In this document: positions 25,580 to 34,239 of the stretch, one piece after another
How the letters are laid out: each line of letters opens with the position of its first letter
How positions within the stretch are numbered: position 1 is the stretch's first letter
From: an uncultured Bacteroidia bacterium
GTDB lineage: Bacteria > Bacteroidota > Bacteroidia > Bacteroidales > UBA932
DNA length: 64,000 nt
Assembly (NCBI GenBank): GCA_902789245.1
Contig: CADAND010000007.1
Location: forward strand, 1 to 64,000
Direction of reading: 5' to 3'
Position numbers and translations under genes: made by a program
The notes under the pieces: generated by a model
What the model was told of the DNA's origin: nothing
The model's input: only the letters and a program-made list of their open reading frames with translations
Database searches by the model: none

Positions 25580-27933
25580 GCATCAAGGGTTACATCATCG
25601 CATTCTTCCTCGTATGCTGCTCATGGGCCCTCCGGGCGCAGGATGAGTCACATCTGTATGAGACCGCCCTGGAAGCCTACGAGCTGGGCATGTTCGAGAA
25701 AGTCGACACGCTCCTGTCCAAATCCGTGAGCAGTTTCCACGGGGAGAGCCGGATCGGTGTGTACCGCCTGCTGGCCCTGTCCAACCTGAACATGGACCGG
25801 CCTGCCGTGGCGGAGTCCTGGGTGGCCCGGCTGCTGGCGGTCGATCCCTACTACCGGGTGTACAATGATGTCCCGCGCTTCACCGAAATGGTGAACCGCC
25901 TGCGCGCCGGCAAGACGGCCACGATTACGACGGCTTCCCAGCAGGCGGAGTCCATCGAGGAGGCGCCGGTCCCGGTGACGCTCATCACGGAAGAGATGCT
26001 TCGGAGCATCGGCGCACGGACCTTGAAAGACGCCCTGGTGGCATATGTCCCCGGCATGACGGATATCGCCAGCAACGAGGAGATGAACGTGGCTATGCGC
26101 GGCATTTATTCGTCGGGGCAGGAGAAGATCCTCATCATGTTGAACGGACACCGCCTGAACAGTTATTCCACCAACACGGCCAGCCCGGATTATTCGATCA
26201 GCCTGGAGAAAGTCAAGCAGATTGAGGTGCTGCGGGGCCCTGCGTCCTCCCTGTACGGCGGCGTCGCTCTGACCGGTGTGGTCAATATCATTACTAAGGA
26301 AGGCTCGGACGTGGACGGCTTCGAGGCAAAGGCGAGCGCCGGCAACTACGGCCAGCTCCGGGGCGACCTGCTCTTCGGCAAGCACTTCCTCTCGCTGGAC
26401 ATCCTGGCCTGGGCCAGTCTCTACAACGCCGAAGGCGAAAAGGTGCATTATGCCGGCAACTGGGATGAGCAGCCGTATGCGGCCATGCCCATGGACGGCG
26501 ATATGACGATTGGCGGATACAACCGGGCTCCGTCCTACGACTTCGGACTGGCACTGAAGTGGGACAAGCTGCACCTGCTCTACAACCGCCGCTTCGCCAA
26601 GACCGTGGCGCCGCTCTCGCTCAGCTACTTCTTCACCCCCTACGAATACGACAAGTATCGCCTGCTCAATGGCAATGCCCCCGGTTATGCCATCTCCTCG
26701 CAGCACGCCGAGCTGGGCTATGCCGACAGCCACGGCAATTTCTCCTGGCAGATCGCTGCCACCTTCGATTCGCAGCATCAGCAGCGCTACCAGGTCGACG
26801 GCGATATCCCGGAAAGCGGGACGGGCGGAAATGACGTGTATCCGAACGGCACGGAAGGGATCGTCCTCAAACTCTATGACGACGTGTTCCAGAGCGTGAG
26901 TTGGAACGAATATACGCTGGGCGCCTCGGCGCAGGCGAGCTATAATTATTCTTTCGGCAAGTCGCAGTCGGGCGTCGTGATGCTCGGCGGCCACTACAAC
27001 CGCTTCTACCTCGCCGACGCCAGCTATCTGGAGGGTATCGACTATAACCTTATCCTGAAGACCTACAATGACGTCAAGGTGCTGAATACGGGGCGGGAGA
27101 CCAGCTCGGATGCGTATCTGCAGCTCAAACATTCCTTTGGCCGGAGGCTCGTGCTCAACGCCGGTTTGCGCTATGATTTCAAATTGCGCTCGTCCGGCAA
27201 GCAGCTGCACGTGTTCTCGCCCCGTATCGCGTTGATCTATTCCCGTCCCAGGTGGAGTGCGAAGCTGAGCTACTCCAAGGCCTTCGTGGATGCGCCTTAT
27301 TTCTATCGCAACAATACCCTGGACATCAATTTCGGCGACGATAACCTCTCGCCCGAATACCTGAATTCCTGGCAGCTGTCTTTCTACAGCGACGGCAAGC
27401 TGGTGCACGGCCTGAAGATGGAGCTGAGCGGCTTCGTGAACAAGGCCGACAAGTTCATCATCCAGAGTGAATTGGGTAACACCAATGCCGGTAGCCTCAC
27501 CAATGCGGGCGTGGAACTGGTCCTCGGTTATACCGCTCCCAAATTCCGGGTGGACGGGAACTTCACCTGGCAGCGCGTCCTGAACTCCCAGAATTTCACG
27601 GTTTTCAACCACAGCGTATATAACATCCCGGACATCCAGGCGAACCTGGCGGCATCGTATGAGATCCTGACCGGTCTGAAGCTGCAGGCGCACGCCAACT
27701 TCGTATCGGCCCAGAAATCGCAATATGCGCTGCCCGGTATGCCTCCTCTGGATATTGACATCCCGGCCCGTGTGATCGTCGATGCCGGTATCAGCTACGC
27801 GGTCTGGAAACTGGAGTTCGGGCTGAACGTGTATAACCTGACGAATGCCCATTACCAGCAGGGTGGCTCCAGCGTCGCTCCGATGCGGCAGGCCGGGCTC
27901 TGGCTGCTGGGCCATGTCCGGTTGAAAATATAA
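25576..27933 (+). CDS. TonB-dependent outer-membrane receptor with TPR-like N-terminal domain
   Basis: 785 aa. The signal peptide ends at ALRAQ. Residues about 22-115 are helical and TPR-like (ALEAYELGMFEKVDTLLSKS; LLAVDPYYRVYNDVPRFTEM) in place of the usual carboxypeptidase-like sandwich. The plug follows (about 135-250: VPVTLITEEMLRSIGARTLK, RGIYSSGQEKILIMLNGHRL, RGPASSLYGGVALTGVVNII), then a siderophore-receptor-size barrel ending in HVRLKI. It is not a SusC and has no SusD partner. Its place inside a signalling operon, with a 4-base overlap on the kinase gene, suggests that its ligand is the signal or the product of the next enzyme; this is inference. Confidence 0.9.
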   Translation: MSIKGYIIAFFLVCCSWALRAQDESHLYETALEAYELGMFEKVDTLLSKSVSSFHGESRIGVYRLLALSNLNMDRPAVAESWVARLLAVDPYYRVYNDVPRFTEMVNRLRAGKTATITTASQQAESIEEAPVPVTLITEEMLRSIGARTLKDALVAYVPGMTDIASNEEMNVAMRGIYSSGQEKILIMLNGHRLNSYSTNTASPDYSISLEKVKQIEVLRGPASSLYGGVALTGVVNIITKEGSDVDGFEAKASAGNYGQLRGDLLFGKHFLSLDILAWASLYNAEGEKVHYAGNWDEQPYAAMPMDGDMTIGGYNRAPSYDFGLALKWDKLHLLYNRRFAKTVAPLSLSYFFTPYEYDKYRLLNGNAPGYAISSQHAELGYADSHGNFSWQIAATFDSQHQQRYQVDGDIPESGTGGNDVYPNGTEGIVLKLYDDVFQSVSWNEYTLGASAQASYNYSFGKSQSGVVMLGGHYNRFYLADASYLEGIDYNLILKTYNDVKVLNTGRETSSDAYLQLKHSFGRRLVLNAGLRYDFKLRSSGKQLHVFSPRIALIYSRPRWSAKLSYSKAFVDAPYFYRNNTLDINFGDDNLSPEYLNSWQLSFYSDGKLVHGLKMELSGFVNKADKFIIQSELGNTNAGSLTNAGVELVLGYTAPKFRVDGNFTWQRVLNSQNFTVFNHSVYNIPDIQANLAASYEILTGLKLQAHANFVSAQKSQYALPGMPPLDIDIPARVIVDAGISYAVWKLEFGLNVYNLTNAHYQQGGSSVAPMRQAGLWLLGHVRLKI

Positions 27934-27959
27934 CCCACCAAGTTAATCACACAGATTTT

Positions 27960-30395
27960 ATGGATCTATATTTTGAAAAATTCTCAGAGAGAATACGGTC
28001 AGTTTTAGAAAAATACAAAGACAAGACAGCCTATATCATCGGTGACCGGGAGGTCACTTACGCCCAGATGGACGAGATGGCCTGCCATATCGCGTCCGGC
28101 GTGGCGCGGAAAGTCGGAGACAAACCCGTCGGAGACGTCCCCGTCCGCATCGGCATTTCGCTTGGAAGGGATGAGGATTATGTGCCTTGTATCCTCGCTG
28201 CCGTGAAGCTGGGCTGCTCCTACGTCCCCATCGACCTGGAGACGCCGGCGGACCGCCGGGATTTCATCTGCAAGGATGCCTCCCTGAGCATCCTGATCAC
28301 CCGGGACAACCTCCGGGAGCTGCTCTCCTGCCCGCTGTTGGAGAAGCTGCCCGTGCTGAGCGGCCCGGTCTCCGAGGCCTATATGATCTATACCTCGGGC
28401 ACCACCGGTCAGCCCAAGGGTGTTTCCCAGCCCTACCGGACCCTGTACAGCTACATGCAGACCGTCTGCCTGCCCGACAATTTCAATATCAGCGACAAGT
28501 CCGTCATCCTCCAGTTCGCCAGCATCAACTTCGACGTGTCCGTCATCGAGATCTTCTCATCCCTCTACTACGGCGGCACCCTGGTGATCGTCCAGCAGGA
28601 TGAGAAGCATGATCCGCTGCGGGTGTACAAGCTCATGAAGGAGAAGGGCATCACCTACACCTTCATGCCGCCGTCCCTGCTGGCCGTCTTCCCGGATTAC
28701 GATTTCCCCGCCATGGACACCCTGTCCGCCGGTGGCGAAGCCATCCCGCACAGCCTCACCAGCAAGATCGCCGGGAAGTACCCGTACCGCTTTGTCAATG
28801 GCTATGGCCCGACGGAGAGCATCGTGACCACCACCCACGAGATCGAGGGCCCGGACGACTGGCGCAACATCGGCAAGGCCGTCCCCGGCGTCGTCTGCTA
28901 CGTTGCGGACGAGAAGGGGAAGCTGGTCGCCCCGGGAGAGCAGGGAGAACTGCTCATCGGCGGCATGCAGCTGACCAACGGTTACTGGAACCGTCCCGAC
29001 CTGAATGCCAAGATGTTCTTCGAGAATCCCTACGAGAAAGTGCATGACGGCATCGACGTCTCCCGCCTCTACCACAGCGGCGACCTGGTGACGCTCAACG
29101 AGGACGGCAGTTTCAACTACATCGGCCGCATGGATTCGCAGATCAAGCTGCACGGCTACCGTATCGAGCTGGGCGAGATCTGCACCCTGATCGAACATCA
29201 GGAAGGTGTCCTGCGGGCCTTCGTCCGCCTGGAAGAGATTGGCGTGGAGAAGTATATCGTGGCGTATGTCCGCACCTCCGACGAGGTCAAGGACCTGCAC
29301 GAAATCCGGCAGCAGGTGGCCAAACAGCTGCCAGCATACATGGTGCCCACTTTCTGGAACAAGGTGGACGACTTCAAGCTGAACATCAACGGCAAGATCG
29401 ACAAGAACTCGCTGGTGAACAAGGCGGTGGATCCCGTCATCACCAACGACAGCCCGCTCACGGCCTATGAGGAGCTGCTTATGCAGGCGACCGCCAGCCT
29501 GCTCGGCCTGCCCAGCGTCAATGTGGAGGCCGACCTGATGAATGATGTCGGCATTACTTCCCTCCACATCATGCAGCTGACCGTCCAGATGGGCGTCTCA
29601 GGCATCCACTTGACACCCAATGACTTCTATACCTTGAGAACCATCCGCCGTATCATGGCGGCAGAGAAGCATCCCAACTACTTCTGGTATGGGGACGGGG
29701 GAAAGGATCCCGAGAAGCCGGTCATCATCGCCATCAGCGGACTCACCAGTTTCTCCTTCATCTTCGGCGAATGGGCTGAGAGAATCTCCCACAAATTCGA
29801 CATCTTCGTCATCGAGTCTTACCATACCATCATGGAAGACCAGCCCACGGATGTCGATACGCTGGTGGATATCTACATAGACTACGTCAAGGATGTGATC
29901 AAGACCCACAAGATTGTTGCCATCACCGGCTTCTGTACGGGCGGCGAACAGGGCCTTGCCCTCGCCATGCGGCTGTACAACAATTCCGACTATAAACCGC
30001 ACGTGATTGTGCTGGACGGCGAACTGGACCGCGACATGAGCGTCCAGCGCCGCACCATCGAGTCCTATTTCTTCCCCTTCTACAGCATGGAGCGCAACCT
30101 CCGCCGGGCCGAGCTGGACATCCATCTGATGGAAACCCAGCCGGAAGAGCCCTACAACGGCCCCGTCACGGCGCTGCTGTCAGCTTCCTATACGACGGTC
30201 AGCCCCATCTCCGGTACGGAGAAGAAGCCGGATATCGTGGAACTGGAATTGATCGAACACAACAACAAGGGCGAGCGCTGGAGACGCCGTTATCCCAACT
30301 GCGAACTGGTCACCGTCCCGGGCAACCACAACGAGTTCCTGATCACCCGTGAGAGCAAGAACGCTGTCGTGGATTATTTCCTGAAAAACGTTTAG
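27960..30395 (+). CDS. Single-module NRPS-like enzyme: adenylation, carrier and thioesterase domains
   Basis: 811-aa enzyme. The adenylation domain (1-490) has A3 MIYTSGTTGQPKG at 142-154, A4 FASINFDVSVIEIF with the Asp that holds an amino group, A5 NGYGPTES, A7 YHSGDL, A8 GRMDSQIKLHGYRIELGEI and A10 NINGKIDK. The carrier domain (about 500-570) has the phosphopantetheine Ser534 in DVGITSLHIMQL. An alpha/beta-hydrolase thioesterase (about 585-811) has GFCTGGE, with Cys659 in the nucleophile slot, and a likely catalytic His790 in GNHNEFL. It should load an amino acid and release it as acid, ester, amide, lactone or dimer. There is no condensation domain. It is last in the operon and its stop overlaps the convergent next gene. 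The substrate cannot be read with confidence. Confidence 0.9.
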   Translation: MDLYFEKFSERIRSVLEKYKDKTAYIIGDREVTYAQMDEMACHIASGVARKVGDKPVGDVPVRIGISLGRDEDYVPCILAAVKLGCSYVPIDLETPADRRDFICKDASLSILITRDNLRELLSCPLLEKLPVLSGPVSEAYMIYTSGTTGQPKGVSQPYRTLYSYMQTVCLPDNFNISDKSVILQFASINFDVSVIEIFSSLYYGGTLVIVQQDEKHDPLRVYKLMKEKGITYTFMPPSLLAVFPDYDFPAMDTLSAGGEAIPHSLTSKIAGKYPYRFVNGYGPTESIVTTTHEIEGPDDWRNIGKAVPGVVCYVADEKGKLVAPGEQGELLIGGMQLTNGYWNRPDLNAKMFFENPYEKVHDGIDVSRLYHSGDLVTLNEDGSFNYIGRMDSQIKLHGYRIELGEICTLIEHQEGVLRAFVRLEEIGVEKYIVAYVRTSDEVKDLHEIRQQVAKQLPAYMVPTFWNKVDDFKLNINGKIDKNSLVNKAVDPVITNDSPLTAYEELLMQATASLLGLPSVNVEADLMNDVGITSLHIMQLTVQMGVSGIHLTPNDFYTLRTIRRIMAAEKHPNYFWYGDGGKDPEKPVIIAISGLTSFSFIFGEWAERISHKFDIFVIESYHTIMEDQPTDVDTLVDIYIDYVKDVIKTHKIVAITGFCTGGEQGLALAMRLYNNSDYKPHVIVLDGELDRDMSVQRRTIESYFFPFYSMERNLRRAELDIHLMETQPEEPYNGPVTALLSASYTTVSPISGTEKKPDIVELELIEHNNKGERWRRRYPNCELVTVPGNHNEFLITRESKNAVVDYFLKNV

Positions 30396-31615
30396 CGCCT
30401 CTCGGTCGTCAGGTCGGAACGATAGATGACACGGCGCGCAGCCTGATTGACGCGGGCGGGCTCTTCGCGGAAGCGGAAGTCCGCCTGCAGTCCTTTCTCG
30501 GCGTACCCGGTGAGCTTCTTGTACCATTGGCGGCCGTACTTGGCGCACATCGTGACGAAGTAGTGCGCGGTGTCGTAGCCCTGGAAGGCGAAGGAGCTGG
30601 GCTCGCCCTGGAAGAGCGAGCGGTAGGTCAGCACGAAGCGGCGGACGGCCGGGTCGTCATAGTCGATGAAGTAGGACAGGGCCAGGTGGGCCTCCGTGTT
30701 GTGGAGGTCGGTCTGGGAGATGCCGCTGGTGCGCATCCGGGCCGTGCCGTAGAAGATGATGTTGCCGCCGCGCGCGCCCTCGATGCCCAGGCCGCGGACG
30801 ATGGCGGTGTTGAAGTTGTCCTGTTCGGAGGCCACCGTCACGCGAAGCTTCTGCTTCTTGTCCAGGGGCAGTTCCTCCACGGAACCGAGGCTCTCGTAGC
30901 GGACGCCGCGCGCCTGCAGCTGCTCGAGCAGATAGGCGCTCTGGCCGCCCGGCGTGAAGGCGGTGGAATCCCGGATCACGTACAGGACCTCGCCGACCGG
31001 CAGTTCCTCGCGCACCCACTGGACCAGCTCGTCCACCTGAGCGTTCCAGATGCAGGGCGCCTGCACCACGGGGCTTGTGGCGGCCAGCGCCGCGGCCTTG
31101 GGCTCCAGCGGGGAGATCAGCACCTTGCCGCTGCACTGGGCCGCAGCGAGCTCCAGGTCGCTGTAGGACACCGGTCCGATGATCACGTCGCTCTCGTCGA
31201 TGAGCGACTGCGGGATGTTGCCCTGGCTGTCGGCGGTGTCATAGACCTGCAGTTCGGCCTGCAGGCCGGCGGAGCCCAGCTCGCGCAGGGCCAGCAGGGT
31301 GCCGCTGTAGAAATCCAGGAAGTTCTCGCTGGGCTTCTTGGTGGAAGCCTGCAGGGGCAGGACGAGACCGATGCGGATGACGCTGGGCATGTCCAGCTCG
31401 TACGGGCTGTCCAGCACGGGCACTTCCTCCGTCACGACGCTGTCGATCGGCGCCGTGGCGTCTTGCTTCGCCACGCTGTCCGGCCGGTAACTCCGCATGG
31501 AATCCACCTTGGTGGTGTCGGCCTGTTTCTTCTTGCCGGGGAACAGGTACCACTGGGCGCAGGCATTGAGCGAAAGTGCGCAGACGAGGAGGGCGAGGAT
31601 ACTGAATCTCTTCAT
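30392..31615 (-). CDS. Periplasmic-binding-like lipoprotein (type 1 fold)
   Basis: 407-aa lipoprotein with the lipobox LSLNAC. A Ser/Asp/Lys-rich linker (about 25-75) leads to a two-lobed type 1 periplasmic-binding fold like that of leucine-binding proteins and LpoA (IRIGLVLPLQ, FYSGTLLALRE, DVIIGPVSY, FAFQGYDTAHYFV). It has no ABC permease partner nearby, so a structural or enzyme-activating role at the cell wall is as likely as transport. The ATG at 31615 is chosen over an in-frame TTG two codons upstream. It shares 4 bases with the end of the adenylation enzyme gene and lies 7 bases from the glycosyltransferase stop, so it heads its own unit or follows the pdxJ-side genes. Confidence 0.75.
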   Translation of the reverse strand: MKRFSILALLVCALSLNACAQWYLFPGKKKQADTTKVDSMRSYRPDSVAKQDATAPIDSVVTEEVPVLDSPYELDMPSVIRIGLVLPLQASTKKPSENFLDFYSGTLLALRELGSAGLQAELQVYDTADSQGNIPQSLIDESDVIIGPVSYSDLELAAAQCSGKVLISPLEPKAAALAATSPVVQAPCIWNAQVDELVQWVREELPVGEVLYVIRDSTAFTPGGQSAYLLEQLQARGVRYESLGSVEELPLDKKQKLRVTVASEQDNFNTAIVRGLGIEGARGGNIIFYGTARMRTSGISQTDLHNTEAHLALSYFIDYDDPAVRRFVLTYRSLFQGEPSSFAFQGYDTAHYFVTMCAKYGRQWYKKLTGYAEKGLQADFRFREEPARVNQAARRVIYRSDLTTERR

Positions 31616-31622
31616 AATCAAT

Positions 31623-32747
31623 TTACTTTATGCTTTCGGCGAAAGTCGTCAAATCTTGGGCGAAGCGGCTCCAGGAGAGCCGTTCCTTCTCGGCGTCCAT
31701 GCACTCGCAGAGGTGGATCTGCAAGTCCGGATCGTCGAAATAGCGTGTGATGGCGTCGGCGATGCAGGCGGGCGTTCCGTTTTCGCAGACAATGCCCGTG
31801 TTGCGTGCACCGACCGTCTCCCGGAGACCGCCCACGTCCGTGACCACCATCGGCACGATGAAGTGGCAGGCAACGGAACTGATACCGCTTTGGGTGGCGC
31901 TGCGGTAGGGGAGGACGGCCAGGTCCGCTGCGGAGAAGTAGTCCTTGACCTCGTCGTCCCGGATATAATTCGGGAACACGTGCACATCCTGCGGGGCGCG
32001 GCCGCCGTCGATGAGTTTCTGATATTTGTCAAAGGACCCATAGGGCTCGCCTGCGATGACGAGCTGGTAGCGCTCGTCCAGCAGGTCGAAGGCCTGCAGG
32101 AGGATGTCCAGGCCCTTGTACTCCCGGATGAGTCCGAAGAAGAGCAGGGTCCGGCGGCCGGCGGGTAGGGCGAGGCGTCGCTCCGCTTCTTCGCGCGGGA
32201 GCTTCGCCCCGAAATGGGTGTAGATGGGGTGGGGCAGGACGGCGTGCGGGATGTCCGGCCGCAGGGCCAGCAGGTCGCGGCCGACCTCCTCGCAGAGGGT
32301 CACGGCGCCGTCCAGGCCTTTGAGGAACCAGCGCGTGAGCGGTGTGTCGAACCAGTGCCGCTCGTGCGGGACGACGTTGTCCAGGATGCCTACGACGCGG
32401 CAGCCGGGGGCCATCTTCCTGGCCACTTCGCCCAGCGACGGGGCGAACCAGGACATCCAGTAGCGGACCAGCAGCAGGTCGGGCCCCCAGGCGCGGATGG
32501 CGCGGGCCGTGCGGCCCCAGGACAAAGGATTAGCCGTATCCAGCAAGGCTTCCGCCTCGATGGGTACGGCTTCATCTTCAGGGGTGACGTACTGGGTCTT
32601 GCCCGGGAAAAGGATGTCGGGATACTGTCTGCTGAAATTGAATGCGCGGACGTCGTGCGTTTTGCCCAGCTCTTCAAAAAGGTTGGCGTTGAACTGGGCG
32701 ATCCCTCCGCGGTAAGGGTAGAAGCAGGACAGTATGGCGATTTTCAA
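31623..32747 (-). CDS. Glycosyltransferase family 4 protein
   Basis: 374-aa GT-B enzyme. The N-terminal Rossmann half begins KIAILSCFYPYRGGIAQF with the Gly-rich acceptor loop. The C-terminal half has the donor-binding segments LLFFGLIREYKGLDILLQAF and AVLPYRSATQSGISSVA, with the EX7E-like region shifted to Ser/Gln rather than Glu. It probably acts at the inner face of the membrane in surface polysaccharide or glycolipid synthesis; the acceptor is unknown. The start is a TTG 3 bases after the skp stop, which fits the family start MKIAILS. No other glycan genes are adjacent. Confidence 0.85.
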   Translation of the reverse strand: MKIAILSCFYPYRGGIAQFNANLFEELGKTHDVRAFNFSRQYPDILFPGKTQYVTPEDEAVPIEAEALLDTANPLSWGRTARAIRAWGPDLLLVRYWMSWFAPSLGEVARKMAPGCRVVGILDNVVPHERHWFDTPLTRWFLKGLDGAVTLCEEVGRDLLALRPDIPHAVLPHPIYTHFGAKLPREEAERRLALPAGRRTLLFFGLIREYKGLDILLQAFDLLDERYQLVIAGEPYGSFDKYQKLIDGGRAPQDVHVFPNYIRDDEVKDYFSAADLAVLPYRSATQSGISSVACHFIVPMVVTDVGGLRETVGARNTGIVCENGTPACIADAITRYFDDPDLQIHLCECMDAEKERLSWSRFAQDLTTFAESIK

Positions 32748-32750
32748 CCC

Positions 32751-33365
32751 TTATTCGCTTTTGCCCTTCTCCTTGACGTAGGCGGCGTTGAGGCCTTCGA
32801 TCAGGGCGTCGGTGATGTCGAGGGCGGTGTCACCGGTCACGACCGGCATCGGCAGGATGTCGCCCTGGGAGGCGAGAATCATGGCATAGCCCATCGTCTC
32901 GTTGTATTCCTTGACGAAGGTATCAATGGCGTCGGAAATCTGGTTCAGCATCACCTGCTGCTCCTCGAGGATCTCCTGCTGCTTCTGGTTGGCGTAGGTC
33001 TCCACGTTGGCCTGCTGCTCCTGGAGCTTCTGGCTCTGCACCTGGGCGGTGGACTGGGTCATCAGGCCCTTGTTGATCTTGTCCTGGAAAGCGTTGGCGT
33101 CCTTCTGGAACTTGTTGACGCGGCGCTGGACTTCCTGGTTGATGCTGTTGGCCTTGGTCTCGAAGACGCTGCGCAGGTCATTGGCCATGTCGTACTCGGC
33201 GAGGACGCGGTCCAGGTTGAAGTACACGATGGCGCCCTTCTGGGCGACGGTCTCGGTCGTGGCGGCAGCCGGTTTCTTGGCGCCGCCCTTGGTGAAGGTG
33301 ACAATGGCCAGGGCGATCACGCCCACGAGGGCGACGATGCTGAGGATAAGGGGTAATTTCTTCAT
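32751..33365 (-). CDS. OmpH/Skp-family periplasmic chaperone (first copy)
   Basis: 204 aa with an N-terminal membrane or signal segment (LILSIVALVGVIALAIVTF). A Skp-like body follows: IVYFNLDRVLAEYDMANDLR, then a long Gln/Lys coiled coil (about 70-140), then a return strand with ALDITDALIEGLNAAY. Skp holds unfolded outer-membrane proteins for the BAM complex. The signal looks uncleaved, so this copy may stay anchored to the inner membrane, unlike the second copy at 38.4 kb. The GT4 gene follows 3 bases downstream. Confidence 0.82.
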   Translation of the reverse strand: MKKLPLILSIVALVGVIALAIVTFTKGGAKKPAAATTETVAQKGAIVYFNLDRVLAEYDMANDLRSVFETKANSINQEVQRRVNKFQKDANAFQDKINKGLMTQSTAQVQSQKLQEQQANVETYANQKQQEILEEQQVMLNQISDAIDTFVKEYNETMGYAMILASQGDILPMPVVTGDTALDITDALIEGLNAAYVKEKGKSE

Positions 33366-33430
33366 TGTATTGGTTGTTTTGTTTTATCTGCTTCGTCCGC
33401 CGGATGGAGCGGCGAATCCCATCAAGTTTG

Positions 33431-33438
33431 CAAAAATA
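33431..33438 (-). promoter_or_regulatory. -7 box for skp-GT4
   Basis: TATTTTTG on the minus strand, with a TTTG 22 bases further upstream (33461-33464). It lies between the pdxJ stop and the skp start, giving a leader of about 60 bases that contains a small GC-rich hairpin. Confidence 0.5.
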
Positions 33439-33439
33439 C

Positions 33440-34159
33440 TCAAAAATTCTGAATCTGCGCCAAATATTCCCGGATAGTTGTCTCCAGGCCCAGATAGAGT
33501 GCGTCACAGATGAGTGCGTGGCCGATGCTGACTTCGTCGGTCCACGGGATGGTCCGGATGAAGAAGGCCAGGTTCTCCAGCGAGAGGTCGTGGCCGGCGT
33601 TGAGGCCGAGCCCGAGCTCGCGGGCCGCCTTCGCGGTCTCGATGTAGGGGGCGATGGCCGCGTCGCGCCCGGCCGCGTAGTTCGCGGCGTAGCCGGCGGT
33701 GTAGAGCTCCACGCGGTCGGCGCCGCACTTGAAGGCGCCCTCGGCCATCTTCGGATCGGGATCGATGAAGATGGACGTGCGGATGCCGCGCTCCTTGAAC
33801 GAGGCGCACATGCGCTTCAGGAAGGCGTGGTTGCGGACGGTGTCCCAGCCCGCGTTGGAGGTGATGGCGTCCGGGGCGTCCGGCACCAGGGTCACCTGGT
33901 CCGGAATGACCTCGCAGACCAGCGCGGTGAAGGAGCCGGTCGGATTGCCTTCGATGTTGAATTCGGTATGCAGGGCGGGACGCAGGGCGCGCACGTCGCT
34001 GTAGCGGATGTGGCGCTCGTCCGGACGCGGGTGGACGGTGATGCCCTGGGCGCCGAAACGCTCGCAGTCGAGGGCGGCTTTCAGCACGTCCGGCATGTTG
34101 CCGCCGCGGGCGTTGCGCAGGGTGGCGATTTTGTTGATGTTTACGCTCAGTTGGGTCAT
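33440..34159 (-). CDS. pdxJ: Pyridoxine 5'-phosphate synthase
   Basis: TIM-barrel enzyme that condenses 1-deoxyxylulose 5-phosphate with aminoacetone 3-phosphate in the vitamin B6 pathway, 239 aa. Family phrases include [61 protein letters not shown] [11 protein letters not shown] and [14 protein letters not shown]. The ATG at 34159 is preceded by a purine-rich stretch (GAGAAGGGAA) and a perfect -7 box; a TTG four codons upstream is less likely. It is divergent from nadK, so two cofactor genes share a short control region. Confidence 0.95.
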   Translation of the reverse strand: MTQLSVNINKIATLRNARGGNMPDVLKAALDCERFGAQGITVHPRPDERHIRYSDVRALRPALHTEFNIEGNPTGSFTALVCEVIPDQVTLVPDAPDAITSNAGWDTVRNHAFLKRMCASFKERGIRTSIFIDPDPKMAEGAFKCGADRVELYTAGYAANYAAGRDAAIAPYIETAKAARELGLGLNAGHDLSLENLAFFIRTIPWTDEVSIGHALICDALYLGLETTIREYLAQIQNF

Positions 34160-34182
34160 TTCCCTTCTCAATTAAAATCTCA

Positions 34183-34190
34183 CAAAAGTA
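34183..34190 (-). promoter_or_regulatory. -7 box of pdxJ
   Basis: TACTTTTG on the minus strand, a perfect match, 23 bases before the ATG at 34159. Confidence 0.55.
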
Positions 34191-34223
34191 AGCATTTCTA
34201 TAGAATAATTGTAAATTAAGTAG

Positions 34224-34231
34224 TAAATTTG
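34224..34231 (+). promoter_or_regulatory. -7 box of nadK
   Basis: TAAATTTG, a perfect match, 8 bases before the nadK ATG, again implying an almost leaderless message. Confidence 0.55.
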
Positions 34232-34239
34232 AGGCCCAA

